A DNA stretch of 64,000 nucleotides from an uncultured Oligoflexia bacterium (GTDB taxonomy: Bacteria; Bdellovibrionota; Bacteriovoracia; Bacteriovoracales; Bacteriovoracaceae): positions 1-64,000 of the forward strand of contig CAKZJW010000074.1 of the NCBI GenBank assembly GCA_937120495.1, in the 5' to 3' direction. The notes under the pieces were generated by a model. That model searched no databases, was not told the origin of the DNA, and saw nothing but the letters and a program-made list of their open reading frames with translations. How positions within the stretch are numbered: the first letter of the stretch is position 1; each line of letters starts with the position of its first letter. This document shows, in pieces, positions 33,938 through 44,721 of the stretch. Both the position numbers and the translations under genes were made by a program.

Positions 33938-34921
33938 ATGACCACAGAAGTATTGCTTGATAAAAGTAACGATCGCTTTGTTTTATTTCCAATTAAACAC
34001 GATGACATCTGGGAGATGTACAAAAAGGCAATGGCCTCTTTTTGGACCGCAGAAGAAATAGATCTTTATCAAGATCTTGATGATTGGAATAATAAATTAA
34101 ATGATGATGAGAGACATTATATTAAGCATATTCTAGCGTTCTTCAGTGCAAGTGACGGAATCGTTAATGAAAATCTTTGTCTTCGTTTTTATAACGATGT
34201 TCAAATCCCAGAAGCGAGAAGCTTTTATGGTTTTCAAATTGCAATGGAAAATATTCACGCAGAAACTTATGGTCTTCTAATTGATACTTATATTAAAGAT
34301 CCAAAAGAGAAAGATTACTTATTCCATGCGATAGATAATATTCCATGTATTAAGAAAAAAGCTGATTGGGCATTAAAGTGGATCTATGGTCAAGATGACT
34401 TCGCTCTAAGATTATTAGCATTTGCTGCAATTGAAGGAATCTTTTTCTCTGGTTCATTCTGTTCAATCTTTTGGTTAAAAAAACGTGGTCTAATGCCAGG
34501 TCTAACTTTCTCTAATGAATTAATTTCTAGAGATGAAGGTCTTCACACTGACTTTGCATGTCTTCTTTATACATATCTTCAAGACAAACCAAATCAAGAA
34601 AAAGTATTAGGTTTAATTCGTGAAGCAGTTGAGTATGAGCAAGAATTTATCTCTGAAGCTCTACCTGTTTCATTAATCGGAATGAATGCTGATCTTATGA
34701 AAGAGTACGTTGAGTTTGTTGCAGATAGACTGCTTAGAGAAATTGGAATGGATCCTATTTATGGTTCAGAGAACCCATTTGATTGGATGGAGTTAATCTC
34801 TCTTCAAGGGAAAACAAACTTTTTTGAAAAAAGAGTTTCTGAGTATCAAAAAGCGGGAGTTATGAATTCTGTTTCTAATACTTCAAATGACTTTGAGTTC
34901 TCAATGGATGCAGACTTTTAA
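33938..34921 (+). CDS. nrdB: class Ia ribonucleotide reductase, small (radical) subunit
   Basis: NrdB holds the diiron-tyrosyl radical for dNTP synthesis. The 327-residue protein has the iron ligands of the ferritin-like fold: the [22 protein letters not shown] and [15 protein letters not shown] segments. Tyr97 in [11 protein letters not shown] is the radical tyrosine by alignment with eukaryotic-type R2. The sequence is closer to eukaryotic/NrdB-type R2 (DGIVNENL ... [14 protein letters not shown]) than to E. coli NrdB. AGAAGG precedes the ATG. nrdA follows 28 bases later. Confidence 0.95.
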   Translation: MTTEVLLDKSNDRFVLFPIKHDDIWEMYKKAMASFWTAEEIDLYQDLDDWNNKLNDDERHYIKHILAFFSASDGIVNENLCLRFYNDVQIPEARSFYGFQIAMENIHAETYGLLIDTYIKDPKEKDYLFHAIDNIPCIKKKADWALKWIYGQDDFALRLLAFAAIEGIFFSGSFCSIFWLKKRGLMPGLTFSNELISRDEGLHTDFACLLYTYLQDKPNQEKVLGLIREAVEYEQEFISEALPVSLIGMNADLMKEYVEFVADRLLREIGMDPIYGSENPFDWMELISLQGKTNFFEKRVSEYQKAGVMNSVSNTSNDFEFSMDADF

Positions 34922-34949
34922 TTAATAAAATTTAAATAAGGATAAAGAC

Positions 34950-37271
34950 ATGTTTGTTATTACACGTTCAGGTAAAAAAGAAGCCGTACAATTTGACAAA
35001 ATTACACACAGAATACAAAAGCTTACTTATGGTCTAGATACTTTTTTTGTAGATCCAATGGAAGTTGCTAAAAAAACAATTCAAGGTTTATTTGATGGGA
35101 TTACGACTGTTGAATTAGATAATCTTTCTGCAGAAGTTGCAGCTTATCTTTCAAGTGTTCACCCTGATTATTCTAGACTTGCTTCAAGAATCTCTATGAG
35201 TAATCTTCATAGAAATACAAGTGATTCATTTCTTGAAACAGTTCAGGCTCTAGATGAATCTTTAGATCCAAAAATTATTGAATTAGCAAAAGAGCATAAA
35301 GATAGAATCTCAGCTGAAATCGCTTATTCAAGAGATTTTGAATATGACTACTTTGGTTTTAAAACTTTAGAGAGAGCTTATCTTTTAAAGAAAGATGGGA
35401 AGATTGTTGAGCGTCCTCAGCATATGCTTATGAGAGTTGGTCTTGGTATTCACGGTGAAGATATTGAATCAGCTATGGAGACTTATCACTTGTTAAGTCA
35501 AAAGTGGTTTACTCATGCAACTCCAACACTTTTTAATGCTGGTACAAAAAAAGCACAAATGAGTTCTTGCTTTCTTTTAACTATGAAAGATGACTCTATT
35601 GATGGGATCTACGATACGTTAAAGCAATGTGCACTTATTTCTCAATCTGCAGGTGGAATTGGACTTAGTATCCATGATATTAGAGCGAAGGGAAGTTATA
35701 TAAAAGGAACAAACGGTACATCTAACGGTATCGTTCCAATGCTAAAAGTATTTAATGATACAGCAAGATATGTTGATCAAGGTGGTGGAAAGAGAAAAGG
35801 ATCTTTTGCTATTTACCTTGAGCCTTGGCATGCAGATATTCATGACTTCTTAGACCTAAAGAAAAACTTTGGTAAAGAGGAAATGAGAGCAAGAGATTTA
35901 TTTTACGCTCTTTGGATCAATGATCTATTTATGGAAAGAGTTGAAGCGGATGCTGAGTGGTCATTATTTTGTCCAAATGAAGCAAAAGGTTTAGCGGATA
36001 CTTATGGAAAAGAGTTTAATGCTCTTTATGCAAAATATGAAAAAGATGGAATTGCACGCGAAACAGTTAGCGCAAGAAAGCTTTGGCATACAATCCTTGA
36101 GTCTCAAGTTGAAACTGGTTCTCCGTTTATGCTTTATAAAGATGCTGCTAACGAAAAATCAAATCAAAAAAATCTAGGAACAATTAAATCAAGTAACCTT
36201 TGTACGGAAATTATTCAGTATACTTCGGATGAAGAGGTTGCTGTTTGTAACCTGGCTTCAATTGCACTTCCTAAATTTGTTGAAAATGGAAAATACGATT
36301 TCCAAAAACTTTTTGAAATTACAAAAACAGTAACGAAGAATTTAAATAAAGTAATTGATGTTAACTACTATCCTGTTAAAGAGGCTGAGTATTCAAACCT
36401 TAAAAACCGTCCAGTTGGAATTGGTGTTCAAGGTTTAGCAGATACATTTGCAATGCTTAGAATGCCTTTTGAGTCTGATGAAGCAAAACTTCTTAATCAG
36501 CAAATCTTTGAAACTCTTTATTTTGCAAGTTTAACAGCTTCAAATGAGTTAGCTCAAAGAGACGGAGCTTATGAATCTTATGCTGGTTCTCCAGTATCAG
36601 AGGGAATCCTTCAGTACGATATGTGGGGTGTTAAGCCTACAGGTCTTTGGAACTGGGATGAGTTAAAAGAAAAGATATCTCTTCATGGAACGAGAAACTC
36701 TCTTCTACTTGCACCAATGCCAACAGCATCAACTTCTCAGATCCTAGGAAATAATGAGTGTATCGAGCCATTTACTTCTAATATTTATACAAGAAGAGTT
36801 TTAAGTGGAGAGTTCACAATCGTTAATAAGTATCTAATTGATGATCTTATTAAACTTGATCTTTGGAATGATAATATGAAAAATAGAATCATTGAAAACA
36901 ATGGTTCGGTTCAAGCGATTGAAGAAATTCCAGCAAATCTAAAAGAGCTTTACAAAACAGTTTGGGAAATCAAACAAAAAAGAGTTCTTGAGATGGCCGC
37001 TGATCGTGGAGCTTTCATTGATCAATCTCAATCTTTAAATATACATATGACAGATGTTAATATGGGTAAATTAAGTTCAATGCACTTTTATGCATGGAAG
37101 ACAGGACTTAAGACTGGAATGTACTATTTAAGAACAAAAGCTGCTGCTGATGCAATTAAATTTACAGTTCAAAATACTGATAAGACTCCGACGGCACAAG
37201 ATATGTCATCAGAAGACGCTATGATGTGTTCTTTGGATAATCCAGATGATTGTATCGCTTGTGGATCTTAG
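34950..37271 (+). CDS. nrdA: class Ia ribonucleotide reductase, large (catalytic) subunit
   Basis: NrdA reduces ribonucleoside diphosphates. The 773-residue protein starts with an ATP-cone (about 1-90: [16 protein letters not shown]) for activity control. The catalytic barrel has the active-site Cys/Asn/Glu motif SSNLCTEI, the redox-partner cysteines in [11 protein letters not shown] and VCNLASIAL, and the [15 protein letters not shown] segment. The C-terminal CIACGS gives the thioredoxin/glutaredoxin-accessible cysteine pair. The operon ends at a terminator at 37301. Confidence 0.96.
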   Translation: MFVITRSGKKEAVQFDKITHRIQKLTYGLDTFFVDPMEVAKKTIQGLFDGITTVELDNLSAEVAAYLSSVHPDYSRLASRISMSNLHRNTSDSFLETVQALDESLDPKIIELAKEHKDRISAEIAYSRDFEYDYFGFKTLERAYLLKKDGKIVERPQHMLMRVGLGIHGEDIESAMETYHLLSQKWFTHATPTLFNAGTKKAQMSSCFLLTMKDDSIDGIYDTLKQCALISQSAGGIGLSIHDIRAKGSYIKGTNGTSNGIVPMLKVFNDTARYVDQGGGKRKGSFAIYLEPWHADIHDFLDLKKNFGKEEMRARDLFYALWINDLFMERVEADAEWSLFCPNEAKGLADTYGKEFNALYAKYEKDGIARETVSARKLWHTILESQVETGSPFMLYKDAANEKSNQKNLGTIKSSNLCTEIIQYTSDEEVAVCNLASIALPKFVENGKYDFQKLFEITKTVTKNLNKVIDVNYYPVKEAEYSNLKNRPVGIGVQGLADTFAMLRMPFESDEAKLLNQQIFETLYFASLTASNELAQRDGAYESYAGSPVSEGILQYDMWGVKPTGLWNWDELKEKISLHGTRNSLLLAPMPTASTSQILGNNECIEPFTSNIYTRRVLSGEFTIVNKYLIDDLIKLDLWNDNMKNRIIENNGSVQAIEEIPANLKELYKTVWEIKQKRVLEMAADRGAFIDQSQSLNIHMTDVNMGKLSSMHFYAWKTGLKTGMYYLRTKAAADAIKFTVQNTDKTPTAQDMSSEDAMMCSLDNPDDCIACGS

Positions 37272-37300
37272 AATCTAAAAACTAAAACAAAGTGTTTCAA

Positions 37301-37327
37301 AAAACCGGCAATTTGCCGGTTTTTTTG
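37301..37327 (+). terminator. rho-independent terminator of nrdBA
   Basis: AAAACCGGC/GCCGGTTTT with an AATTT loop and a T-run. Confidence 0.85.
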
Positions 37328-37435
37328 TTTCAACGGTTGTATTTTCTACATTTTAGCGGCCTAAATCAATAAAAAATTCATTTTTCCTATACCTTGCCTG
37401 AGACAAAACTAAACAAACTCACAATAGGAGAAATT

Positions 37436-38554
37436 ATGATTAATGCTAAATCTCTAGTTGCAATCACAGCAACTGTTATCTCAACATCATCATTTGCAAT
37501 GCTTTGCCAGACTAATATGGTAAGAGCAAATGGAAATCTAGTTAACCAATTTATTGGCGAAGGTGCTACTGAGCAAGTTGCTTGTAGAGAAGCAAGAAAA
37601 GAGTGTAGTAAAGCTCTTAGACTCTCTCAAAGAAGAGGACTTAATCCTAATGCTACTTGTGAGCTAGTTGGTATTGTTGATGTAAATATCCCTGATCCAA
37701 CTCCGACACCAACTCCGGGAAATAACTACCCAGGTTCTTATGACTATGAGCTTGATAGAGCAGAGGCTGACTATAGCCGTGGTGGTTGGAGAGTAAGACA
37801 AGCTGTTGTTCAAGACCTTGTTCGTACTCCATCTGCACGTGCAATTGCACTTGCTGTTAAGGCTGCAGGAGACACTGATCGCGACGTAAGAGCAGCTGCA
37901 AATAGAACTCTAAGTAGATTACCTCAGTTAATGGACATGAGATTTGAAGCAATGAATATTATTTCTTTAGTTGCTCCATCTTTAAGAAGTGGAAGTTGGA
38001 CTAAGAGACAAGCAGCAGCTGATGTTCTTGGTAAAGTTGATACAGCAGAAGGAATCATCCCTCTTATAGGTGCAATGTCTGATTCAGATCGTGACGTAAG
38101 AAATGCAGCAAAGAACTCTTTAAGAGTATTAAAATCTGCATATGACTTAAAGCAAGTTGTAAGAAGAAACAAAAGAGACTTCGCTAATTTGATTAAAGAT
38201 GGAACATGGACTGGTCGTCAGGCGGCTGTAGAAGTTCTTGGAGCGGCTCAGGTTTCTAGAACAATTGATATTGCTGTAAAAGCTGCAGGAGATTCAGATA
38301 ACGATGTTAGATCTTCAGCAATTAGTGCAATTAGATCAATCACTTCAAGTAGAAGTTATATGAATATTGGTAGCGATATGATCAATAAGCTTGGAAAATT
38401 AACAAGAAAAGGTGGTTGGGTTCAAAGACAACAAGCTGTTTTTGCTCTAGGTGAAACAAGAAACTATGAAGCAAGATCTTTTGTTATCCGCGCACTTGAT
38501 GACTCTGATACTGATGTTAGAGCTGCCGCAAGAGCTGCTTTAAATAAAATCTAG
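37436..38554 (+). CDS. exported HEAT-repeat protein
   Basis: The 372-residue product has a signal peptide (about 1-22), a cysteine-bearing N-terminal region (Cys at AMLCQ, EQVACREARKECSK and ATCELVG), a short PTPTPTP linker and then about 230 residues of HEAT-like repeats. The repeats show the periodic motif (WxxRQAAxxxLG ... DxDxDVRxAAxxAL), about 6-7 units. They form an alpha-solenoid for protein binding. AGGAG precedes ATG 37436; an upstream frame start has no such site. The partner is unknown. Confidence 0.82.
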   Translation: MINAKSLVAITATVISTSSFAMLCQTNMVRANGNLVNQFIGEGATEQVACREARKECSKALRLSQRRGLNPNATCELVGIVDVNIPDPTPTPTPGNNYPGSYDYELDRAEADYSRGGWRVRQAVVQDLVRTPSARAIALAVKAAGDTDRDVRAAANRTLSRLPQLMDMRFEAMNIISLVAPSLRSGSWTKRQAAADVLGKVDTAEGIIPLIGAMSDSDRDVRNAAKNSLRVLKSAYDLKQVVRRNKRDFANLIKDGTWTGRQAAVEVLGAAQVSRTIDIAVKAAGDSDNDVRSSAISAIRSITSSRSYMNIGSDMINKLGKLTRKGGWVQRQQAVFALGETRNYEARSFVIRALDDSDTDVRAAARAALNKI

Positions 38555-38590
38555 ATCTTTTAGTAAAAAAATTAACCTGTAAAATACGAA

Positions 38591-38613
38591 GCCCTCTAAA
38601 TGAGGGCTTTTTT
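38591..38613 (+). terminator. terminator after the HEAT-repeat gene
   Basis: GCCCTC/GAGGGC (38591-38596/38602-38607), loop of 5, then a run of six T residues. It overlaps the last bases of acs on the opposite strand. Confidence 0.75.
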
Positions 38614-40507
38614 ATTTTAATTTACTAATTAACTCTTCAACAACTTCTGGATTTAACAAAGTTGAAATATCTCCAAGAGTCTCAAACTCAGATGCCGCAA
38701 TTTTTCTTAAAATTCTTCTCATAATTTTTCCTGACCTTGTTTTTGGAAGACCATTTGTAATAATAATCTTATCAAGCTTAGCAATTGGTCCAATCTTTTG
38801 AGTCAGAAGTTTGTTTAATTCAATAAAAAGATCATCTTCATTTATTGAACCTTCTGAACTTGGAGTTAGGTAAGCAAAAATTCCTTGCCCTTTAATTGGA
38901 TGTGGGAATCCAACAACAGCAGCCTCAACAACTGACTCGTGTTCATCGATCACATCTTCAACTTCTGCTGTTCCAATTCTGTGGCCTGAGACATTAATCA
39001 CATCGTCGACCCTTCCTGTAATTCGATAATTTCCGTTCTCATCTCTTTTAGCTCCATCTCCTGTAAAATAAAGTCCAGGGTAAGCGCTAAAGTAAGTTTG
39101 CTTATATCTTTCATGATCGCCATAGATTGTACGAGCAACTCCAGGCCATGGATTTTTAATGCAAAGGTTTCCTTTTGCAGGATTGCCGCTAATAACTTCA
39201 CCTTTGTCATCGACTAAAATCGGCTCAACTGCTGGAAGGGGATTTGTTGCATGACAGGCAATAGCAGGAGTAACCCCAGCAATATTTGAAATCATAATTC
39301 CACCAGTCTCTGTTTGCCACCAAGTATCAACGATTGGACATTTTTCTTGTCCAATTTCTTTATTATACCAATTCCAAGCTTCTTCATTAATTGGTTCTCC
39401 AACACTTCCTAAAACTTTTAGAGAAGAGAGGTCTGCTTTTTTTACACAATTAATATCACATGCTTCAAGTGCACGAATTGCTGTGGGAGCTGTATAGAAA
39501 TGTGAGACTTTATATTTCTCAACGATATCCCAAAAACGTGATGGTGTTGGAAAAGTTGGAACACCTTCAAACATTACTTGTGTTGCCCCATTTAAAAGAG
39601 GTCCATACGTAATATAACTATGTCCTGTTATCCAGCCAATATCAGCCGTACACCAAAAAATATCATTTTGTCCGTATTGGAAAACTTCCTTAAAGGTCTC
39701 ACTTGCCCAAAGCATATAACCGGCGATTGAGTGTTGTAGCCCTTTTGGTTTTCCTGTTGAGCCCGATGTATAGAGTATAAAAAGAGGATCCTCTGAATTC
39801 ATAATCTCTGGCTTGCATTCAGGTTGAGCTGATTGCATAAGCTCATTCAAATAAAAATCTCTATTTGGTTCTATATTTATTTTCACTCCAGTTCTTCTAT
39901 AGATAAGTACTGTTTCAACAGAAGGCGCTTCCTTACAAGCTTGATCGGTAATCTCTTTTAGTTGCACTTTTTTTTCACCTCTTGGGGCTTCATCACAAGT
40001 GACAACTATTTTACAATCACAGTCATTAATTCTTCCAGCAAGAGCTTTTGCTGAAAAACCACCAAATACAACTGAGTGGATAGCACCAATTCTTGCACTA
40101 GCTAAGACACCAAATAAAAGCTCAGGAACCATCGACATATAAAAGCAAACACGATCACCCTTTTTTACATTTTTATCTTTAAGAACATTTGCAAAGCGGT
40201 TAACGTTTTCAAGAAGTTCTTTATAAGTAAATGTTTTTGCTTTTTCGCTTGGATCATTTGGTTCCCAGTGAATAGCAATTTTGTTAGGATGTTCTTTTAC
40301 GTGGCGATCAAGACAATTTTCTGTAATATTTAATTTTCCACCATCAAACCATTTGATATCAAGATTATTAAAATCACCACTTTGAGTTTTATCCCACTTT
40401 GTATCCCATTCAAATGTTTCAGCAATTCTATTCCAGTAAGAGTCTTTATTTTTTGTGCTCTCGTCATAGGCCTTTTGATACAGTTCAGCTGATGTTATAT
40501 GGGGCAT
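38612..40507 (-). CDS. acs: acetyl-CoA synthetase
   Basis: Acs activates acetate to acetyl-CoA through acetyl-AMP. The 631-residue adenylate-forming enzyme has the P-loop TSGSTGKPKG, the WWQTETGG motif, the YFTGDGAKRD hinge region, and the C-terminal LPKTRSGKIMRRILRKIA with the catalytic/acetylatable lysine. Length matches the family (about 650). It is convergent with the HEAT-repeat gene and divergent from the esterase gene. The 181-base gap to 40688 is likely to hold both promoters. Confidence 0.95.
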   Translation of the reverse strand: MPHITSAELYQKAYDESTKNKDSYWNRIAETFEWDTKWDKTQSGDFNNLDIKWFDGGKLNITENCLDRHVKEHPNKIAIHWEPNDPSEKAKTFTYKELLENVNRFANVLKDKNVKKGDRVCFYMSMVPELLFGVLASARIGAIHSVVFGGFSAKALAGRINDCDCKIVVTCDEAPRGEKKVQLKEITDQACKEAPSVETVLIYRRTGVKINIEPNRDFYLNELMQSAQPECKPEIMNSEDPLFILYTSGSTGKPKGLQHSIAGYMLWASETFKEVFQYGQNDIFWCTADIGWITGHSYITYGPLLNGATQVMFEGVPTFPTPSRFWDIVEKYKVSHFYTAPTAIRALEACDINCVKKADLSSLKVLGSVGEPINEEAWNWYNKEIGQEKCPIVDTWWQTETGGIMISNIAGVTPAIACHATNPLPAVEPILVDDKGEVISGNPAKGNLCIKNPWPGVARTIYGDHERYKQTYFSAYPGLYFTGDGAKRDENGNYRITGRVDDVINVSGHRIGTAEVEDVIDEHESVVEAAVVGFPHPIKGQGIFAYLTPSSEGSINEDDLFIELNKLLTQKIGPIAKLDKIIITNGLPKTRSGKIMRRILRKIAASEFETLGDISTLLNPEVVEELISKLK

Positions 40508-40688
40508 TCTTGTTCCTTTGGTAAAGTTTATTGCCCAATTAGATCAAATCATAACCTAATAAGCAATGATCTAAGTGCTCGATATTATGTGAATAATATT
40601 GGAAAATTTTCACGGATTAAAGTAATTTGGGATAAAATTTGCGCGGTGTGATAGAAAGTCCATAACTAAACTACCCCTTAGGAGAATT

Positions 40689-42191
40689 ATGAAGAAACTT
40701 GTACTACTCAGTTTGGCGCTTAGCTCTGTTGGAGCTTTCAGTGCATCAGAATATGTTTGTAAAAACAGTAATAAAAAAATTAATCTTAGTCTCTCGAATC
40801 CAAATTTAGTTTTGAAAATGAGCGATAATAAGAGTCTTACTTTGCGATATAGTAAATCAACATCTAGAGGCTTTAATATTTATAAGTCTGAGCAGTCTAA
40901 GGCTAAATTAAAGTTCGATCGAGGATTAAAAAAAGTAATTGTTAAATTAAATAGTAAGTCTCTTAAAAAAGAAACGTTTGTTGATTGCAAAAAAATAGTA
41001 AAGGTAGATCCAGTTAAGGTAGAGCCAGCTAAAGCAGAAGTATCAACTGAATTAGAAGTTACTTCATTACCAAAGGTTATATCGACAAAAGGTGAACACA
41101 AAATATTTACAAAATATGGGCAATTAGCTCAAATAAAATATAAGCCTATTAATAGTCCAGTGAGCTTTAAGTACGATGTTCTTTATTATATTCCAAAATC
41201 TTTAAAAGGAAAAAAAGGACTTAAAACTCTTGTTTTCCTTCATGGTGGAGGAGCAAGTACTTCTGATAGAGCTGGTTCATTAAGTGTAGTAAGATCATAC
41301 TCAAGTGACCTTATTCAAATTGCTAATAAACTCGGCGTTGTATTAGTTCTTCCTTCTGGCTCTGGTATAAACTGGGGAAGCCATATGCTTAGTTACCTTA
41401 GAGATTTAAATACAACTCTTAGACAAGATTTAGATCTTGATCCAAATGGTATCGCTCTTTCTGGGCACTCAATGGGTGGTATGGGAATCACAAGAACAGG
41501 TTACTGGCTTACAGATGATTATTCATTCTTTTTACCGGTTGCTGCTGGATTAGATTCAAAAAATTTAACAGAATCAAATATGCGTCCATACTTTAATATG
41601 ACTTATCACCACCTTCAAGGTCTTCGTGATCACTTTGGGGTCTTTGTTACTAGAAGTAAGCAACAAGAAGCTTTTATTAAAAAGATGGAAGTGAAGTATG
41701 GAAAAAAATCAGGGTTTACTATGGAGTTCTATAATGGATCTCATAACTATCCATTAACGAGATATACTCAGCTTTTAAAATCATTATTTAAAACGTCGAG
41801 TAGAAATCTTTATCAAAAAGAACTTCACGGAAAACTTTATTTTAGAGATGAGGTTTTAAATAATCAGTGGAGTAATGGAAATGATTTTTATCTTGCACCA
41901 AGAAATACTTATTTCTGGTTAAAAGCAACAGACTTTAGAGAAGAACTAAAAGTTATAGATGTTGATGCTAAAATTCAAAATAACAAAATTTCAATAAAAA
42001 TAGGAGAGGGAGTAAAAACGTTAAGAGTTTATCTTTCTTCAAAGATGATGAATCTTTCTAAAGAAGTTGAAATTAATGTTAATGGAATTAATAAATTTAA
42101 AAACATTCCAACTCTAGATCAAGATCTTTCTCAAGAGATTAAAAAGGATCCTGGTTTTAAATTTGATGGATATATTGATTTAACAATTTAA
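40689..42191 (+). CDS. exported alpha/beta hydrolase (esterase/depolymerase-like)
   Basis: The 500-residue protein has a signal peptide (about 1-19), an N-terminal beta-rich domain with Lys/Ser-rich repeats (about 20-140, two Cys), an alpha/beta hydrolase domain (about 165-385) and a C-terminal beta-rich part. The oxyanion segment FLHGGGA, the nucleophile GHSMGGMG, and a late His in NGSHNYPL form the expected triad region. It resembles esterase D/polyhydroxybutyrate-depolymerase-like enzymes. AGGAG precedes the ATG. Export fits a role in digesting outside polymers or prey material; this is inference. Confidence 0.78.
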   Translation: MKKLVLLSLALSSVGAFSASEYVCKNSNKKINLSLSNPNLVLKMSDNKSLTLRYSKSTSRGFNIYKSEQSKAKLKFDRGLKKVIVKLNSKSLKKETFVDCKKIVKVDPVKVEPAKAEVSTELEVTSLPKVISTKGEHKIFTKYGQLAQIKYKPINSPVSFKYDVLYYIPKSLKGKKGLKTLVFLHGGGASTSDRAGSLSVVRSYSSDLIQIANKLGVVLVLPSGSGINWGSHMLSYLRDLNTTLRQDLDLDPNGIALSGHSMGGMGITRTGYWLTDDYSFFLPVAAGLDSKNLTESNMRPYFNMTYHHLQGLRDHFGVFVTRSKQQEAFIKKMEVKYGKKSGFTMEFYNGSHNYPLTRYTQLLKSLFKTSSRNLYQKELHGKLYFRDEVLNNQWSNGNDFYLAPRNTYFWLKATDFREELKVIDVDAKIQNNKISIKIGEGVKTLRVYLSSKMMNLSKEVEINVNGINKFKNIPTLDQDLSQEIKKDPGFKFDGYIDLTI

Positions 42192-42201
42192 TAAGAATAT
42201 G

Positions 42202-42229
42202 AGGGGAGCTAAATAATAGCTCCCCTTTT
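42202..42229 (+). terminator. terminator after the exported hydrolase gene
   Basis: GGGGAGCTA/TAGCTCCCC (42203-42211/42217-42225), 5-base loop, followed by TTTTATT. It lies between convergent genes, but the T-run is on the plus strand. Confidence 0.8.
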
Positions 42230-42230
42230 A

Positions 42231-44633
42231 TTATTTTGCTACAAAATTACAGATTTTTCCTGGAACATAAATTTCTTTTACAATGGTCTTTCCCTCTAAG
42301 TATTTTGCTACTTTCGGATCAGCTTTTGCTTTGGCCAAAAAATCATCTTTAGATATATCTGGTTCAACCTCAATTGTTGCGCGAGTTTTTCCCATTACCT
42401 GAATCGCCATTGTGATCATATCGTCTTTGGCAAGGCTTGGATCAAATTGTGGCCACTCAGTTGCGCTGATACTTGTATCATGACCAGTAAGTAACCAAAG
42501 CTCTTCTGCAACGTGTGGAGCATATGGCTCAACAATTCTTGCAAAAAGAGAAGCGGTCTCTTTTTTAAAGGATTTAGCTTTGGCACAGTGATTTGTAAAA
42601 ATCATCATCTGGCTGATTGCTGTGTTAAACTTCATCTCTTCGATATCACTTGTTACTTTTTTTATTGTCTTATGAAGAAGCTTTGTTGTTTCTGCATCTT
42701 CTGTGTCTGACCAATATTCTTTATTGGCAAAAGTTTTATAAGCTTTTGAGATAAAACCAAATACACCCTTTACTCCATTCATTGACCAAGGCTTAGTTTT
42801 TTCAAGTGGACCCATAAACATTTCATAAAGACGTAGAGTGTCTGCACCGTATTCTTCAACAATCGAATCTGGATTAATAACATTCCCACGAGACTTACTC
42901 ATCTTCTCGCCATCTTGACCAAGAATCATTCCTTGGTTAACTAGTTTTTTAAAGGGCTCTTTGGTTGATACAAGTCCAAGGTCAAAAAGAACTTTATGCC
43001 AAAAGCGTGCGTAAAGAAGATGCATTACCGCATGCTCCATTCCACCTATATATAAATCAACAGGCATCCAGTATTTCTCTAGGTCTTCATCCCAAGGCTT
43101 ATCTTTATTGCTTGGATCGATAAAGCGCAGGTAGTACCAACAAGATCCAGCCCACTGAGGCATTGTGTTTGTTTCTCTTCTAACTTTCTTTCCACTAACT
43201 TCATCTGTGAAATAGAGCCAGTCATCAATTGTTGCTAAAGGTGATTCTCCCGTGCCTGATGGCTCGTATTTTTCTACGTTTGGAAGAACAACTGGAAGTT
43301 CATGAGGCTCAAGACATCTTACAACTTTTCCAGTCTCAACATCTTTTAAAAGTGGGAATGGTTCACCCCAATATCTTTGACGAGAAAATAACCAATCTCG
43401 TAATTTATAATTAATTGTTTTCTTTCCAAGGTTTTTATCTTGAAGGAAATTAATTATTTTATCAATCGCTTCTTCTTTTCCCATTCCATCTAGAAAGTCT
43501 GAATTAATATGTTTACCATCATCAGTAAATGCTTCTTTGAGAACATCTCCGCCCTCAAGAACAGCAGTTATTTTTAAGTTAAACTCTTTGGCAAATTCCC
43601 AATCTCTTTGGTCGTGAGCTGGCACGGCCATAATAGCACCGGTTCCATAAGTTGATAAAACATAATCAGAAATCCATACCGGAACTTTTTCGCCATTAAC
43701 TGGGTTGATTGCATAGGCACCAGTGTGAACACCAGTTTTATCTTTGTTGAGTTCAGTTCTTTCAAGATCTGATTTTCTACTCGCTGCAGTTGCATAGTCT
43801 TCAACAGCTTTTTTATTTTCATCAGTTGTTATTTTAGAAACTAATTCGTGATCAGGTGCGAGTACCATATACGTGGCACCAAAAAGAGTATCTGGTCTTG
43901 TTGTGAAAACCGTAATCGTCTCACCTGATTCTGTTTTAAAATCAACTTCAGCTCCAACAGATTTTCCAATCCAATTTCTTTGCATCTCTTTTACAGACTC
44001 AGGCCAATCCATATCTTCTAAATCTTCTAGAAGGCGATCAGCGTATTCTGTAATTCTTAACATCCACTGCTTCATGGGCTTTCTTATAACGGGATGCCCT
44101 CCGACTTCACTTTTTCCGTTAACAACTTCTTCGTTGGCAAGAACAGTTTTAAGTTCTGGACACCAGTTAACATTCATCTCACTTTCATAGGCAAGACCCT
44201 TGTTATAAAGTTGAACAAAAATCCACTGAGTCCACTTATAAAAATCAACACCACTTGTCGCAACTTCTCTATCCCAATCATAAGAGAAGCCAAGCATTTG
44301 AAGTTGGCGTTTAAATGTTGCTATATTTTTTTCTGTTGTCGCTTGAGGATGTGTTCCAGTTTTAATGGCATAATTTTCAGCAGGAAGACCAAATGAATCC
44401 CATCCCATTGGATGAAGAACATTGTGACCTTTAGCTCTTTTGTATCGGGCCATTATATCTGTTGCTGTGTATCCTTCTGGATGACCAACGTGCAGTCCTG
44501 CCCCTGAAGGGTAAGGAAACATATCTAGAACATAGTATTTTGGTTTGCTCTTATCTAAACCAGACTTAAAAGTCTTATTATCAAGCCAGAATTTTTGCCA
44601 TTTTGTTTCGATCTCATTGAAGTTGTATTCCAT
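42231..44633 (-). CDS. leuS: leucyl-tRNA synthetase
   Basis: LeuRS charges tRNA-Leu. The 800-residue class I synthetase has the HIGH-like HVGHPEG, the editing (CP1) domain with [23 protein letters not shown], and the KMSKS loop [10 protein letters not shown]. The C-terminal anticodon-binding and tail domains are present, ending GKICNFVAK. Size is slightly below E. coli LeuS (860). No leader peptide or T-box is apparent. Confidence 0.96.
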   Translation of the reverse strand: MEYNFNEIETKWQKFWLDNKTFKSGLDKSKPKYYVLDMFPYPSGAGLHVGHPEGYTATDIMARYKRAKGHNVLHPMGWDSFGLPAENYAIKTGTHPQATTEKNIATFKRQLQMLGFSYDWDREVATSGVDFYKWTQWIFVQLYNKGLAYESEMNVNWCPELKTVLANEEVVNGKSEVGGHPVIRKPMKQWMLRITEYADRLLEDLEDMDWPESVKEMQRNWIGKSVGAEVDFKTESGETITVFTTRPDTLFGATYMVLAPDHELVSKITTDENKKAVEDYATAASRKSDLERTELNKDKTGVHTGAYAINPVNGEKVPVWISDYVLSTYGTGAIMAVPAHDQRDWEFAKEFNLKITAVLEGGDVLKEAFTDDGKHINSDFLDGMGKEEAIDKIINFLQDKNLGKKTINYKLRDWLFSRQRYWGEPFPLLKDVETGKVVRCLEPHELPVVLPNVEKYEPSGTGESPLATIDDWLYFTDEVSGKKVRRETNTMPQWAGSCWYYLRFIDPSNKDKPWDEDLEKYWMPVDLYIGGMEHAVMHLLYARFWHKVLFDLGLVSTKEPFKKLVNQGMILGQDGEKMSKSRGNVINPDSIVEEYGADTLRLYEMFMGPLEKTKPWSMNGVKGVFGFISKAYKTFANKEYWSDTEDAETTKLLHKTIKKVTSDIEEMKFNTAISQMMIFTNHCAKAKSFKKETASLFARIVEPYAPHVAEELWLLTGHDTSISATEWPQFDPSLAKDDMITMAIQVMGKTRATIEVEPDISKDDFLAKAKADPKVAKYLEGKTIVKEIYVPGKICNFVAK

Positions 44634-44721
44634 AAATTTTTATCCTTATAAATGTATAAAATAAGCTCTAATTTTTAGCATTTTAAATGACTTATGTGAA
44701 AGGAAAAGGGAAGCAAGTTAG

